Shown here: positions 16,175 through 24,381 of the stretch, in pieces
Layout of the letters: each line of letters starts with the position of its first letter
Numbering within the stretch: position 1 is the stretch's first letter
From: a virus
Direction: 5' to 3' (one strand)
IMG/VR virus record: IMGVR_UViG_3300023184_000048
Coordinates: 52,742-116,741 of that record
Length of the DNA stretch: 64,000 nucleotides
Translations under genes and position numbers: made by a program
The notes under the pieces: model-generated
Told to the model about the DNA's origin: nothing
The model's input: the letters and a program-made list of their open reading frames with translations, nothing else
The model's database searches: none

Positions 16175-16633
16175 ATGAATATTATCAGAACAGTAGCAGA
16201 ACCTCTAAAAAAACCAAGTAAACTTAAATGTTTTTGGTGGAAGCTTGAAAGAAAATGGCAAAATATTTGTGATTTCTTCAATCCTAAGAATGAATGGTTT
16301 TATGAAGATATTCCAAATCATTATGTTGAAAATAATGATTTGATTAAAATTGTTCTATACAAGACTCTTGTAAGTTATGTTGAAGTCGAAAAAGGACTTC
16401 AACATTCTGATTGGTCTGAAGGTGATGCTCCAAGCTATAAAGAATTGATAGAAGCTTGTTATGAGGGAATTACAGTAACACTCCCAGAACTTCAGAAAAT
16501 CATGGACTCTGTTCATTATCCTTGGACAGAAGATGAATGGAGATTGTATTCTGATACATCTGATGAATTTGATAAGACTGAACAATTGATTTGTGAAACA
16601 ATTGTAAAAATTAGAGGAGTTCTTTGGACATGA
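16175..16633 (+). CDS. Hypothetical protein
   Basis: 152 residues. Basic Trp-rich N-terminus (KCFWWKLERKWQNICDFF), acidic remainder. No family recognised. ATGA overlap with the next gene. Confidence 0.7.
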   Translation: MNIIRTVAEPLKKPSKLKCFWWKLERKWQNICDFFNPKNEWFYEDIPNHYVENNDLIKIVLYKTLVSYVEVEKGLQHSDWSEGDAPSYKELIEACYEGITVTLPELQKIMDSVHYPWTEDEWRLYSDTSDEFDKTEQLICETIVKIRGVLWT

Positions 16634-17040
16634 ATGAACAAGAATCTCTGAAATTTGTCCAGAGTGTAGCATCTGAAAATGGTATGCTCAATGTCGAAAA
16701 GGCAACACTAGGACAAATTTATTCATTTCTGGATTCTTTGAGTTGTAGTAGATCAATCCCTAAAAAGATTAAAACTGATAAGGTCTTGACGAAAAAGGAA
16801 AAAACGAAACTTAAAAATAATCAAAAAATTCACTTTAAACGTAGATTTCAGGAAAGAGTTGGTTATGTCTTGACAGATGAGAAGTATGATGTATTATGTG
16901 ATCTTATCCGAAAAGATGGTCATTTCTTATCAAAACATGAAGGTTCAAACCAATCAATCTTTTCGGTAAATTATGAAAGAATAAATTTGAAAGTGGTTTA
17001 TAATGCTTATGATAATATTTTGATTACTGTCTTGCCATAA
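16630..17040 (+). CDS. Hypothetical protein, basic core
   Basis: 136 residues. The C-terminal half (HFKRRFQERVGYVLTDEKYD, ending INLKVVYNAYDNILITVLP) is a compact alpha/beta fold that recalls small RelE/HigB-like phage proteins, without a catalytic signature I can confirm. Confidence 0.65.
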   Translation: MNEQESLKFVQSVASENGMLNVEKATLGQIYSFLDSLSCSRSIPKKIKTDKVLTKKEKTKLKNNQKIHFKRRFQERVGYVLTDEKYDVLCDLIRKDGHFLSKHEGSNQSIFSVNYERINLKVVYNAYDNILITVLP

Positions 17041-17041
17041 A

Positions 17042-17326
17042 ATGAAATATAAAATTAAAACATCTTTTGGATGCACTTCCAATTGTATAGAAATTAATGA
17101 TAAGCTGTATTATTGTGAAGATCCTCGTTATGGTTTAACTGATGAAGAACGAAACAAATTTCATGATGACTTATTCAAACAAATCAGAACATTATTTGAT
17201 GATAGTAGAATTGGTGTGATCAATCTTATTGAAATGCTTGATGTTGAAGATGTTGAATATTCTGAGACATGTGAACAATGTTTTGATAGCGTGACCACCA
17301 CAACTTATGAAGAATTTGGAGATTGA
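17042..17326 (+). CDS. Small Cys-containing hypothetical protein
   Basis: 94 residues with SETCEQCFD and a Thr-rich end. A CxxC may bind metal. Function unknown. Confidence 0.65.
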   Translation: MKYKIKTSFGCTSNCIEINDKLYYCEDPRYGLTDEERNKFHDDLFKQIRTLFDDSRIGVINLIEMLDVEDVEYSETCEQCFDSVTTTTYEEFGD

Positions 17327-17330
17327 CTTA

Positions 17331-17350
17331 ATTAAAAACTGGAATATGAT
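17331..17350 (+). promoter_or_regulatory. Promoter module, -10 TATGAT
   Basis: ACTGGAA variant with TTGACT at the -35 distance; +7 to the RNA ligase gene. Confidence 0.75.
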
Positions 17351-17356
17351 ACACTC

Positions 17357-18391
17357 ATGAAAAAGCATTACTCATTCCCAAAAATTGGGCAATATCATCA
17401 AACTATTCGACACTTGAAACTTCAACACTCTTATCAGGGTAAGGATGAAAATGGTGATCCAATTTATAAAGAACCTGATGTGTGGCCAGTGGTTAAATTC
17501 AAGGGAACCGTAAAATTGCATGGTAGCAACGGAGCAGTTGTATTCTCTCCTCATGGTTCTTTCTATTGCCAATCCAGAGAAAATGTGATTGATGAAATTA
17601 AGGATAATGCTGGATTCGCTCATTGGGTGAATAAGGAAGGTCATAAAATTTGGGAAGATGTATGGCATAAAGTTGATCTGAATATTGATAAACATGATTC
17701 GCTCATTAAACTTATTGTGGTGTTCGGAGAATGGTGTTGTGGTTCGATTCAGAAAGGCGTAGCATTAAATGAACTCTCCAAGAGATTTGTAATTTTTGGA
17801 TTAAAGATTATATTTGAAGATGAGACTACTCGATGGATGGATTCTTCTGGAATTATAAACTCAGAAATTAGTGTTTATAATATTGAAGATGCGCCAACTT
17901 ATGAAATTGAAGTTGACTTAAATCGTCCAGACAAAGCCATTGAACAGATGAACACTTGGGTTGATGAAATTGATGCTGAATGCCCATTCGCTAAGATGTT
18001 TAATGTTTCTGGGCATGGTGAAGGAATTGTGTGGCGAGAAGCTGGAAAATTTGGATATGATACTTCATTCAAAACTAAAGGAGAATCCCACAGCAAGTCC
18101 AAAATCAAAAAGCTTCCTACTGTTGATGTTCAAAAGATGGACAATATTCAACAAGCGATTGATACTCATTGTCATGAAGATAGAATGCTTCAAATTTATG
18201 ATAAAGTTGTAGTGACTGAAGCTGATAAGACTCCAAAAAACATTGGATTATACTTGCAGAAATTGATCGAAGATTGCTGGACTGAAGAGGGTGATTCTAT
18301 GAGAGCTTCTGATATTTCTCGTAAGGATTTTGGTGCTGCTGTTTCTAAAAAGGCTGCTAAGTGGTTTCAAAACAAATTACAAGAATTTTAA
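17357..18391 (+). CDS. Rnl2-type RNA ligase
   Basis: 344 residues, close to T4 Rnl2 (334). Motif I K53-L-H-G-S-N in the context VVKFKGTVKLHGSNG, with Lys53 as the AMP acceptor. Motif Ia/III-like YCQSRENV and VVFGEWCCGSIQKGVA, motif IV EGIVWRE, motif V FKTKGE. It seals 3'-OH/5'-phosphate nicks in duplex RNA. Together with the kinase, phosphatase and Rnl1-like genes downstream it makes a phage RNA-repair set. TAATG overlap with the next gene. Confidence 0.92.
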   Translation: MKKHYSFPKIGQYHQTIRHLKLQHSYQGKDENGDPIYKEPDVWPVVKFKGTVKLHGSNGAVVFSPHGSFYCQSRENVIDEIKDNAGFAHWVNKEGHKIWEDVWHKVDLNIDKHDSLIKLIVVFGEWCCGSIQKGVALNELSKRFVIFGLKIIFEDETTRWMDSSGIINSEISVYNIEDAPTYEIEVDLNRPDKAIEQMNTWVDEIDAECPFAKMFNVSGHGEGIVWREAGKFGYDTSFKTKGESHSKSKIKKLPTVDVQKMDNIQQAIDTHCHEDRMLQIYDKVVVTEADKTPKNIGLYLQKLIEDCWTEEGDSMRASDISRKDFGAAVSKKAAKWFQNKLQEF

Positions 18392-18594
18392 TGAAGACTA
18401 ATTGGGAAAAGATTGCTGATGATTTGTATAAATCATTGAAGAGAACTCCATATCATGAGTGTGGGGAGCTTGATCATGGTGGTGATAAATCTCATTATCA
18501 TAAATGTGACGAATCTTGTCCTGTGATAAAAAAGATCGAGAAATCCATAGAAAATTATCAGAAGTTGAAAGAATTAAAAACTAAAATACAATAA
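18391..18594 (+). CDS. Small zinc-binding-like protein
   Basis: 67 residues; HECGELDHGGDKSHYHKCDE plus SCPVI gives a Cys/His cluster. Start at the ATG overlapping the ligase stop. Its C-terminus (KTKIQ*) is encoded by the promoter module itself. Confidence 0.7.
   Translation: MKTNWEKIADDLYKSLKRTPYHECGELDHGGDKSHYHKCDESCPVIKKIEKSIENYQKLKELKTKIQ
18573..18592 (+). promoter_or_regulatory. Promoter module, -10 TACAAT
   Basis: +7 to the 18599 gene; the third-frame stop TAA at 18592-18594 ends the 18391 gene. Confidence 0.8.
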
Positions 18595-18598
18595 GCTC

Positions 18599-18913
18599 AT
18601 GACAAGACGATATAGACTTACCAAAATCAAGGAGTGTGAAAATCCCGTAGTTAAAGCAGCACAAACACCAGCAGAATACAGAGCATCATTACACACTAAT
18701 GATGAACTATCACCTTCTGTTGATTATTATGTAGAGGGTTATCCTCTGGACACTCCAAAAGTAAGAGAGAATTTTAACTTTTTTCGAGATAATCGAAATG
18801 GTGTAAAGATTGATGGAATTATGTCAACATCTACTGTTAGGCAAATTCATGATTTCGGTGATTACATGGAAATAACTACAAGTAATAGTGTTTACGTTTT
18901 GACAAAATTATGA
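18599..18913 (+). CDS. Hypothetical protein
   Basis: 104 residues, basic N-terminus (TRRYRLTKIKE). The C-terminal half suggests a small beta domain (YMEITTSNSVYVLTKL). Function unknown. Confidence 0.7.
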   Translation: MTRRYRLTKIKECENPVVKAAQTPAEYRASLHTNDELSPSVDYYVEGYPLDTPKVRENFNFFRDNRNGVKIDGIMSTSTVRQIHDFGDYMEITTSNSVYVLTKL

Positions 18914-19206
18914 AAGCATACCCAGCATACTTCTCGAAAGATCTTTTAAATCAATTTGCCACAGATGAGACACGTAATGATATTTGGAAATGGTTGAATT
19001 ATAATGCCCATGATAAAGGTTATGTGATGGTCTGCGAAGTTGATCAATATAGTTTGGAATGTGAACCTTATGATTTTCAAACACAACCAGATCCAATTGT
19101 GGTCAAATTTTTGAATGATGTGCTGAAAGAATATGGTGAATGTCGTGACCATGATTCGACGTTACCTAGCGGTGGATGGAAACAAATTGATATTATTGTG
19201 TTATGA
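18910..19206 (+). CDS. Hypothetical protein
   Basis: 98 residues, no recognised motif. ATGA overlaps at both ends place it in an operon with the nucleotidyltransferase that follows. Confidence 0.7.
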   Translation: MKAYPAYFSKDLLNQFATDETRNDIWKWLNYNAHDKGYVMVCEVDQYSLECEPYDFQTQPDPIVVKFLNDVLKEYGECRDHDSTLPSGGWKQIDIIVL

Positions 19207-19979
19207 CAATCAAAGAACACGAAGCTTTTAAAAATTGTAAAGGAGAATTATTATTTTCCATAATCGGAGGATCGCGTCTCTACGGAATCGAATTGCCAGA
19301 TAGTGATTACGATGAAAGAGGAATTTTTCTAGCGACTGATAAGAAGTATACCACTGGATTTGACACAATTGAAAGCATTGTTCAGACTGGTGATGTGGAT
19401 TCTACTTATTATGAACTTGCTAGATATTTAAAATTACTCAGAAAGAGTAATACGCAAGTTATGGAGATTTTATTCGCTCCCGAATTGTCGATTGTTCACA
19501 ATACTGAAATTTTTAAATATCTCAGAGAGAATAGATATTCATTGATTGACACACATGCTCTTAAAGCTTCTTTAAAGGGTTATGTGTATAGTGAGATAAA
19601 ATTGGCGACGGGTGAGCGCAGTGGTCAACTTGGAGGTAAAAGAAAGGCTGCTGTTGAGAAATATGGATTCTCATTTAAAAACTTTGTCCAAATATTTCGA
19701 TTGATTAAAGTTGGAAAATTATTCTTTACAAGTGGAGAGTATATGGTAAAAGTTAGAGAGTTTGATGAAGATTATCATAATTTCTTAATGGAAATTAAGA
19801 CAGCCCCTGAAAATTTCACTTGTGAACAATTGAGTAAAATAGTTGATAAAGAATTTGAAAAACTGGTGAAGGTTATGGATGAATCAAAAATTAATTTCAA
19901 ATTTGATGTGGAACTAGCTGCGGATATTGTTGAAAGTGCAAGATATCATTATTGTGGAACAGATCCTTCTTGGGGTTGA
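19203..19979 (+). CDS. RlaP-like predicted nucleotidyltransferase
   Basis: 258 residues. SIIGGSRLYGIELPDSDYDERG is the pol-beta/MNT motif G-S...D-x-D (Ser24, Asp33, Asp35/37). Downstream helices (TYYELARYLKLLRKSNTQVMEIL) match the RNA-repair-associated nucleotidyltransferases found next to RNA ligases (RlaP type). Likely adds or transfers a nucleotide during RNA end repair. Placement between two RNA ligases supports this. Confidence 0.85.
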   Translation: MTIKEHEAFKNCKGELLFSIIGGSRLYGIELPDSDYDERGIFLATDKKYTTGFDTIESIVQTGDVDSTYYELARYLKLLRKSNTQVMEILFAPELSIVHNTEIFKYLRENRYSLIDTHALKASLKGYVYSEIKLATGERSGQLGGKRKAAVEKYGFSFKNFVQIFRLIKVGKLFFTSGEYMVKVREFDEDYHNFLMEIKTAPENFTCEQLSKIVDKEFEKLVKVMDESKINFKFDVELAADIVESARYHYCGTDPSWG

Positions 19980-19998
19980 TTAAAAACTAGAATATAAT
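19979..19998 (+). promoter_or_regulatory. Promoter module, consensus
   Basis: -10 TATAAT, +7 to the 20005 gene. Confidence 0.85.
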
Positions 19999-20004
19999 AA
20001 ACAT

Positions 20005-20613
20005 ATGCCAACAGGATATACAGCAAGCGTAGGTGATGGTGAGGTAACAGAATTTAGAGATTTTGCACTTACATGTGCAAGAAATTTTGGTGCATGTTTT
20101 CATCAAAGAGATGATAATCAAAAAGATCTACCAAAATTACAAGAGGTCAGTGATTATCATCTTACTGCAAAGAATGAATATGTTCTTTATCTGAAGAATC
20201 TTAAGAGATTATCTGATAAAAGTTATATTGAACGCTACAAGGTTAAATTCTTTAATGATCAATTACATGTTAGGGAAAACATTCAAGATAAAATTAATAC
20301 CAAGCTAAATTATGAAAAGATGCTGGAAGCTGTAAAAAATTGGACCCCACCAACACCAGACCATGACAATATGAAGAATTTCATGATCTCACAATTGACA
20401 GAATCTATTGACTGGGATTGTGATTTAGATTATTATAATCGAGAGCTTGAAAGGCAACCTCTTTCAGATGAAGATATTTTAATTGCTAAAGCTGAAGAGA
20501 TTGAACGACTTGAGAGGGATATTGAATATCACACTAACAAATATAAAGAAGAAGTTGAACGTATTAATAAGAGTAATGAATGGATTCTTGAACTATATAA
20601 ATCACTAGAATGA
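20005..20613 (+). CDS. Conserved phage protein, coiled-coil C-terminus
   Basis: 202 residues. The N-terminus PTGYTASVGDGEVTEFRDFA and FGACFHQRDD follow a pattern common in phage proteins of unknown function. Residues about 150-200 form a coiled coil (EEIERLERDIEYHTNKYKEE). ATGA overlap with the phosphatase gene. Confidence 0.8.
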   Translation: MPTGYTASVGDGEVTEFRDFALTCARNFGACFHQRDDNQKDLPKLQEVSDYHLTAKNEYVLYLKNLKRLSDKSYIERYKVKFFNDQLHVRENIQDKINTKLNYEKMLEAVKNWTPPTPDHDNMKNFMISQLTESIDWDCDLDYYNRELERQPLSDEDILIAKAEEIERLERDIEYHTNKYKEEVERINKSNEWILELYKSLE

Positions 20614-21230
20614 ATTACTTTTTTGTTAGACACCAAAAATCTAAGGGTAACTTGGACCCCTCATTGTATCATATAATGAACGATCATGAGATTGATCTAT
20701 GTCATGAACATGATCATCAATCAGAAAATGCTGCTGATAAAATTGTAGACTTGGCAGATCTTCACGGTGTGAGGGATAGATTATTTCATCTTTACCATTC
20801 TCCATTTCTGAGAACTAGAAAGACCAAGAATCTAATTCTAAAAGAATTAGCATATGATTACATTTTTCCAACAGTAAACGAAAATCCACTTTTGGGGGAG
20901 CGTAGGTGGGGAGATTTGAGGAATATAATCGAAAGAGAGGATAATACTGATAAGTATTTTGATTTTTATTATCAACCTTTAGATGGAGAGTCATTCATGG
21001 ATTGTTATCATAGATGTGTCACTTTTGATAATATGTTAAAACATCAAGTTTCTAACAAAGATAATGTTATTATTATTGGTCATGGTGAACAGATCAGGTG
21101 TTATCTGATGCATTTACTTGGGTGGACATTGGAAGAATTTAATGAACACAAAAATCCAGAAAATTGTGAGGTGATCATGGTGAAAGATGGTGTATTGGAA
21201 ACTTCTTTGAGAAAGAGAATTAAAAACTAG
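20610..21230 (+). CDS. Histidine-phosphatase family protein
   Basis: 206 residues. YFFVRHQKSKGN is the catalytic RHG-type motif (R-H-x-x-S-x-x-N), FLRTRKTKN supplies the phosphate pocket Arg, and IIIGHGEQIRC carries the second catalytic His. It removes phosphate from small molecules or proteins. Its last residues (RIKN*) come from the promoter module. Confidence 0.85.
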   Translation: MNYFFVRHQKSKGNLDPSLYHIMNDHEIDLCHEHDHQSENAADKIVDLADLHGVRDRLFHLYHSPFLRTRKTKNLILKELAYDYIFPTVNENPLLGERRWGDLRNIIEREDNTDKYFDFYYQPLDGESFMDCYHRCVTFDNMLKHQVSNKDNVIIIGHGEQIRCYLMHLLGWTLEEFNEHKNPENCEVIMVKDGVLETSLRKRIKN

Positions 21231-21238
21231 AATATAAT
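21219..21238 (+). promoter_or_regulatory. Promoter module, consensus
   Basis: -10 TATAAT, +7 to the 21245 gene; second-frame TAG ends the phosphatase gene. Confidence 0.85.
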
Positions 21239-21244
21239 ACGAAT

Positions 21245-21622
21245 ATGACATGGATTGAAATTACATTTTGGGTGCTCCTTTTTGGAGTGTTTATAATTGG
21301 GTGTATTGTATCTGATAATGATAGTCCACTATTCATACTACTGCCATTTATGTTTATTATGGTATTCGGAGCATTGCCATATCTGATCATTAGGGAGAAC
21401 ACAGAAGTTGTTATGGTGAAAGAGGAACCAGTAAAAATTTTATCAAATGTAATGGTTGATGGAAAGATGGTTATAATCACTGATACTGCTGAAAAGGTGG
21501 AGTTCACCGAATATAAAGATGTGATAGATATTAATTCTGGTAAGCAATTGATCAAGAGATTTTATAAAAAGGATGTTTATTACGGTCCTGATTCTTCTTG
21601 GGATAAAATTGAAATAAAATGA
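21245..21622 (+). CDS. Membrane protein with small soluble domain
   Basis: 125 residues. Two TM helices (ITFWVLLFGVFIIGCIV, LFILLPFMFIMVFGALPYLI) and then about 70 residues of beta-rich soluble sequence. Function unknown. ATGA overlap with the next gene. Confidence 0.75.
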   Translation: MTWIEITFWVLLFGVFIIGCIVSDNDSPLFILLPFMFIMVFGALPYLIIRENTEVVMVKEEPVKILSNVMVDGKMVIITDTAEKVEFTEYKDVIDINSGKQLIKRFYKKDVYYGPDSSWDKIEIK

Positions 21623-21966
21623 GCACAAATATACATATAAATTCTACAGGTGTTGTCAAAACTCCTAATGGCTCGGATAAAGAAATTTACAAACCATTTA
21701 ATTGCTGGCAAACACCTTCAAAAGATACAACTTGGATTATGGATCAAAAAGATCGCCTTCAAGCTTATAAAGATTGGGTAATGTCGAGAGAATGTATTGA
21801 AATGGAAGATATCCATGATATCTTTACGTGGGATGATGAGACTGACTATTATAAGGTAATAGGACAACAACCATATTCTGCCGCTAAAGAACATATCAAG
21901 GACTTGGAAGAATTTGTAGAAACAGAAGAGTCTTTGGGGTTTAATTTGAATGTAGTATCTTGGTAA
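21619..21966 (+). CDS. Hypothetical protein
   Basis: 115 residues, acidic C-terminal helix (IKDLEEFVETEESLGF). No recognised family. Confidence 0.7.
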   Translation: MSTNIHINSTGVVKTPNGSDKEIYKPFNCWQTPSKDTTWIMDQKDRLQAYKDWVMSRECIEMEDIHDIFTWDDETDYYKVIGQQPYSAAKEHIKDLEEFVETEESLGFNLNVVSW

Positions 21967-21968
21967 TT

Positions 21969-22502
21969 ATGAGTCGTAAATATTTCACAGGGATTGGATC
22001 ACGTTCTTGTCCTAAAAATATTGGTAAAGAGATGACCATTCTTGCTTCTGAATTGGAAGAAATGGGATATTGGTTGCTTTCTGGATGTGCTGATGGAGCG
22101 GATAGTTTTTTCCAAAATGGTGTTAAAAATAATGCTCAAATCCTATTACCTTGGGAAGATTTTAATGTTGAACAACAACGTAAACATCCAACTCATGAAT
22201 ATCTTTTGAATGATAATGATGAAGAGGCTGATAGAATGGTTGAACAATTTCATGCTGCTCCTAAGAATTTAAATGATACTACTAGGAAATTTCATAGAAG
22301 AAATATTAGACAAATCTTGCCTATTGGAGAAAACCCATCAGAGTTTGTAATATATTGGACACCAGAAGGTAATTGGCAAGGTGGAACAAAAACAGCTTTG
22401 GAATGTGCTAAATTTCATGGTATACCAACCTTTAGTATGTATCATTTGACCAGACAAGAAATCCTGAAAGAAATTGAGAAGTTGAATTTTCTCTATAATT
22501 AA
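21969..22502 (+). CDS. SLOG-domain (DprA/YspA-like Rossmann) protein
   Basis: 177 residues from the ATG 2 nt after the previous stop. YFTGIGSRSCPKNIGKEM, then YWLLSGCADGADSFF, are the SLOG nucleotide-binding loops; PEGNWQGGTKTALECA completes the fold. SLOG domains bind nucleotide-derived ligands (ADP-ribose or cyclic derivatives) and appear in defence sensors such as Thoeris. A phage copy beside a macro domain could sequester such signals (inference). Confidence 0.8.
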   Translation: MSRKYFTGIGSRSCPKNIGKEMTILASELEEMGYWLLSGCADGADSFFQNGVKNNAQILLPWEDFNVEQQRKHPTHEYLLNDNDEEADRMVEQFHAAPKNLNDTTRKFHRRNIRQILPIGENPSEFVIYWTPEGNWQGGTKTALECAKFHGIPTFSMYHLTRQEILKEIEKLNFLYN

Positions 22503-22517
22503 AAACTAAAATATAAT
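22498..22517 (+). promoter_or_regulatory. Promoter module, -10 TATAAT
   Basis: ACTAAAA variant; +7 to the kinase gene; TAA ends the SLOG gene. Confidence 0.85.
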
Positions 22518-22523
22518 ACAAAT

Positions 22524-22934
22524 ATGAAAAACATTATAATACTCAGATCGTGTTCGAGTGCTGGTAAAAGTTCCTTCGCTAAACTCCTATGCCAACAAAT
22601 TGGTTGGGTTGAGTGCAATGCTGATTTCTTCTTTGAAGATAAAGAAGGAAATTATAATTTTGATTTCAATAAGATTGGTGATGCTCATGCTCAGTGTCGT
22701 AAAAGTTTCATGGAAGCTTTAAAAGAGTCCACTGTCACTGGAATTGTTGTGAGTAATACCAACGTTGAAGAAAAGCAATGGAAGTTTTATGAAGATGAGG
22801 CTAAGAAGGTTGGAGCAAGAGTTACTTTTTTGGTTATCGAAAAAAGGCATGATGGCGAAAATAATCATAACGTTCCAGAGACTTCTCTTCAGAGTCAGGA
22901 AGACAGAATTAGGAATAGTTTAAAACTGAGGTAA
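22524..22934 (+). CDS. P-loop kinase (polynucleotide-kinase/N4BP2-like)
   Basis: 136 residues. The Walker A is RSCSSAGKSSF (Lys15). ECNADFFFED and KIGDAHAQCRKSFMEAL match the AAA_33-type kinases related to T4 polynucleotide kinase and NEDD4BP2. GIVVSNTNVEEKQW is the NTN motif of that family. It would phosphorylate 5'-OH ends, fitting the two RNA ligases nearby. It is shorter than T4 Pnkp and has no fused phosphatase domain; the HAD protein at 13891 may fill that role. Confidence 0.8.
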   Translation: MKNIIILRSCSSAGKSSFAKLLCQQIGWVECNADFFFEDKEGNYNFDFNKIGDAHAQCRKSFMEALKESTVTGIVVSNTNVEEKQWKFYEDEAKKVGARVTFLVIEKRHDGENNHNVPETSLQSQEDRIRNSLKLR

Positions 22935-22935
22935 T

Positions 22936-23154
22936 ATGAAAAAGCAAATCAGAATCAAAAAGGGTATTCAAACTATTGAAGAATATGGATCTCTTGGATG
23001 TAAAAATAATTTACACGAAGTCTTAGTTCTCTTGAAAGGTTTGGAGTTTACTGAAGAGGATTATAAATTGGTGACTTTTAAACCAGATTTTAGTTCATGT
23101 CATTATGAGGGTGATCGACCAGATGTTAGAATGGAATGGCCAAATATTTATTAA
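22936..23154 (+). CDS. Small hypothetical protein
   Basis: 72 residues, basic start (KKQIRIKKGIQ). Has GAGG 5 nt before the ATG, probably by chance. Function unknown. Confidence 0.65.
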   Translation: MKKQIRIKKGIQTIEEYGSLGCKNNLHEVLVLLKGLEFTEEDYKLVTFKPDFSSCHYEGDRPDVRMEWPNIY

Positions 23155-23169
23155 AAACTAGTCTATAAT
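23150..23169 (+). promoter_or_regulatory. Promoter module, -10 TATAAT
   Basis: AGTC variant before the -10; +7 to the 2H gene; TAA ends the 22936 gene. Confidence 0.8.
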
Positions 23170-23175
23170 ATTCAT

Positions 23176-23616
23176 ATGTTGGATGCAGAAGGAATCATCA
23201 AAGTTGAACACGGTCAAAGAATGGTTGTTGACCTCGATGAAGATTTTACCAAATATTACAGCTATTTTATTCAACAGCGTTATTGGGTCAAGCCTTCATT
23301 GCCTCTTCACGGAAGTCATATCACTTTAACTAACAAAAAGTTTCATAAGGATGTTGATTGGGATCGAGGACTTGATTATCATGGACAAATTCTTAAATTC
23401 CAATATGATCCATATTTGATGGAAGGTGGATTTTTGAAAGGTTTTATCATGTTTTATGTAAAAGTATATTCTGATGAAATTGATCAAATCAAAAAAGACA
23501 TTGGTGTGATTGAGCCTGATAATTTTAGAGGAAGTCATGTTACAATAGCCAGTATCGGTAAGTCTGGTGGTGGAGTAAAATTATATTGGCCAGAATTAAT
23601 AACAATCAAAGGATAA
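23176..23616 (+). CDS. 2H phosphoesterase-like protein (Acb1-like candidate)
   Basis: 146 residues. Two H-x-T motifs 73 residues apart: SHITLT (His48, Thr50) and SHVTIAS (His121, Thr123), the signature of LigT-type 2H phosphoesterases. These open cyclic phosphodiesters. The phage anti-CBASS protein Acb1 belongs to this fold and is of similar size, whereas RNA-repair 2H enzymes hydrolyse 2',3'-cyclic phosphate. Either role suits this neighbourhood. Only the motifs are seen; the specific role is inferred. Confidence 0.7.
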   Translation: MLDAEGIIKVEHGQRMVVDLDEDFTKYYSYFIQQRYWVKPSLPLHGSHITLTNKKFHKDVDWDRGLDYHGQILKFQYDPYLMEGGFLKGFIMFYVKVYSDEIDQIKKDIGVIEPDNFRGSHVTIASIGKSGGGVKLYWPELITIKG

Positions 23617-23620
23617 AATT

Positions 23621-23908
23621 ATGATACATAGAGACGGATACACTGAATATAATAATGAGGAATTGAAGAAGCAAAACACCCGAGAATTATTGGCACACTT
23701 TGACAATATTCGCGCATATAGACAAAATGCTTTTAAGCATGTCGAATATCAACAAGAGCGATTAAAAGAGGCAGAATGGTCATTGAAACTTTATGATAAT
23801 TATTTGGTGGAGTTGAAGGATATCCTTTCAACAAGAGAAAATATTCCAAATAAACAAGAAGCTAAAGCTATCCGACAACAACAAGCAAAAGATAAGAAAA
23901 ATCGGTAA
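23621..23908 (+). CDS. Small coiled-coil protein
   Basis: 95 residues, helical and Gln/Lys-rich (HVEYQQERLKEAEWSLKLY, ending KAIRQQQAKDKKNR). Function unknown. Confidence 0.7.
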   Translation: MIHRDGYTEYNNEELKKQNTRELLAHFDNIRAYRQNAFKHVEYQQERLKEAEWSLKLYDNYLVELKDILSTRENIPNKQEAKAIRQQQAKDKKNR

Positions 23909-23927
23909 TTAAAAACTAGGATATAAT
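23908..23927 (+). promoter_or_regulatory. Promoter module, -10 TATAAT
   Basis: ACTAGGA variant; +7 to the HD hydrolase gene. Confidence 0.85.
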
Positions 23928-23933
23928 ACTCGT

Positions 23934-24380
23934 ATGAATATTAGAGAACAAGCACTTGCCTTTGCCACTAAAGCACATAAAGGACAATTTAGAAAGAACA
24001 GTAAGTTGGAATATATCACACATCCGATTGCTGTTGCTGAAATTGCTGAAAAACTATATGTCGATTATTTGGGAACAGATAAAACAGATGATGTTTATGT
24101 TGCAGCGATTCTTCATGATGTGATTGAAGACACTAAATTCACGTATGAAGATATCGAAAAAGAATTTGATGGTTTTATAGCAAACAGGGTTAAAGGGTTA
24201 ACTAGAGGAGAGGGTGAGTCATATTTCGATATGATTATGAGAATTTCTGAAGGTTACTTCATGGATGCCATCATAAAATTAGCTGATAACATTCACAATT
24301 CATCTGATCTGAAGGAGGGATCTTTAAAAGATAAATATCGCTTTTCGCAACATATATTAAGAAGTAGATTTGAAACATAA
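23934..24380 (+). CDS. MESH1/SpoT-like HD hydrolase (possible ppGpp hydrolase)
   Basis: 148 residues. HD metal ligands in RelA/SpoT order: AHKGQ near residue 15, His30-Pro, His61-Asp62, Glu65-Asp66 (LHDVIEDT), Asp118 in KLADNIHN. The length is that of stand-alone small alarmone hydrolases. It would remove the 3'-pyrophosphate from (p)ppGpp and so blunt the stringent response or an alarmone-based defence. Confidence 0.85.
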   Translation: MNIREQALAFATKAHKGQFRKNSKLEYITHPIAVAEIAEKLYVDYLGTDKTDDVYVAAILHDVIEDTKFTYEDIEKEFDGFIANRVKGLTRGEGESYFDMIMRISEGYFMDAIIKLADNIHNSSDLKEGSLKDKYRFSQHILRSRFET

Positions 24381-24381
24381 T

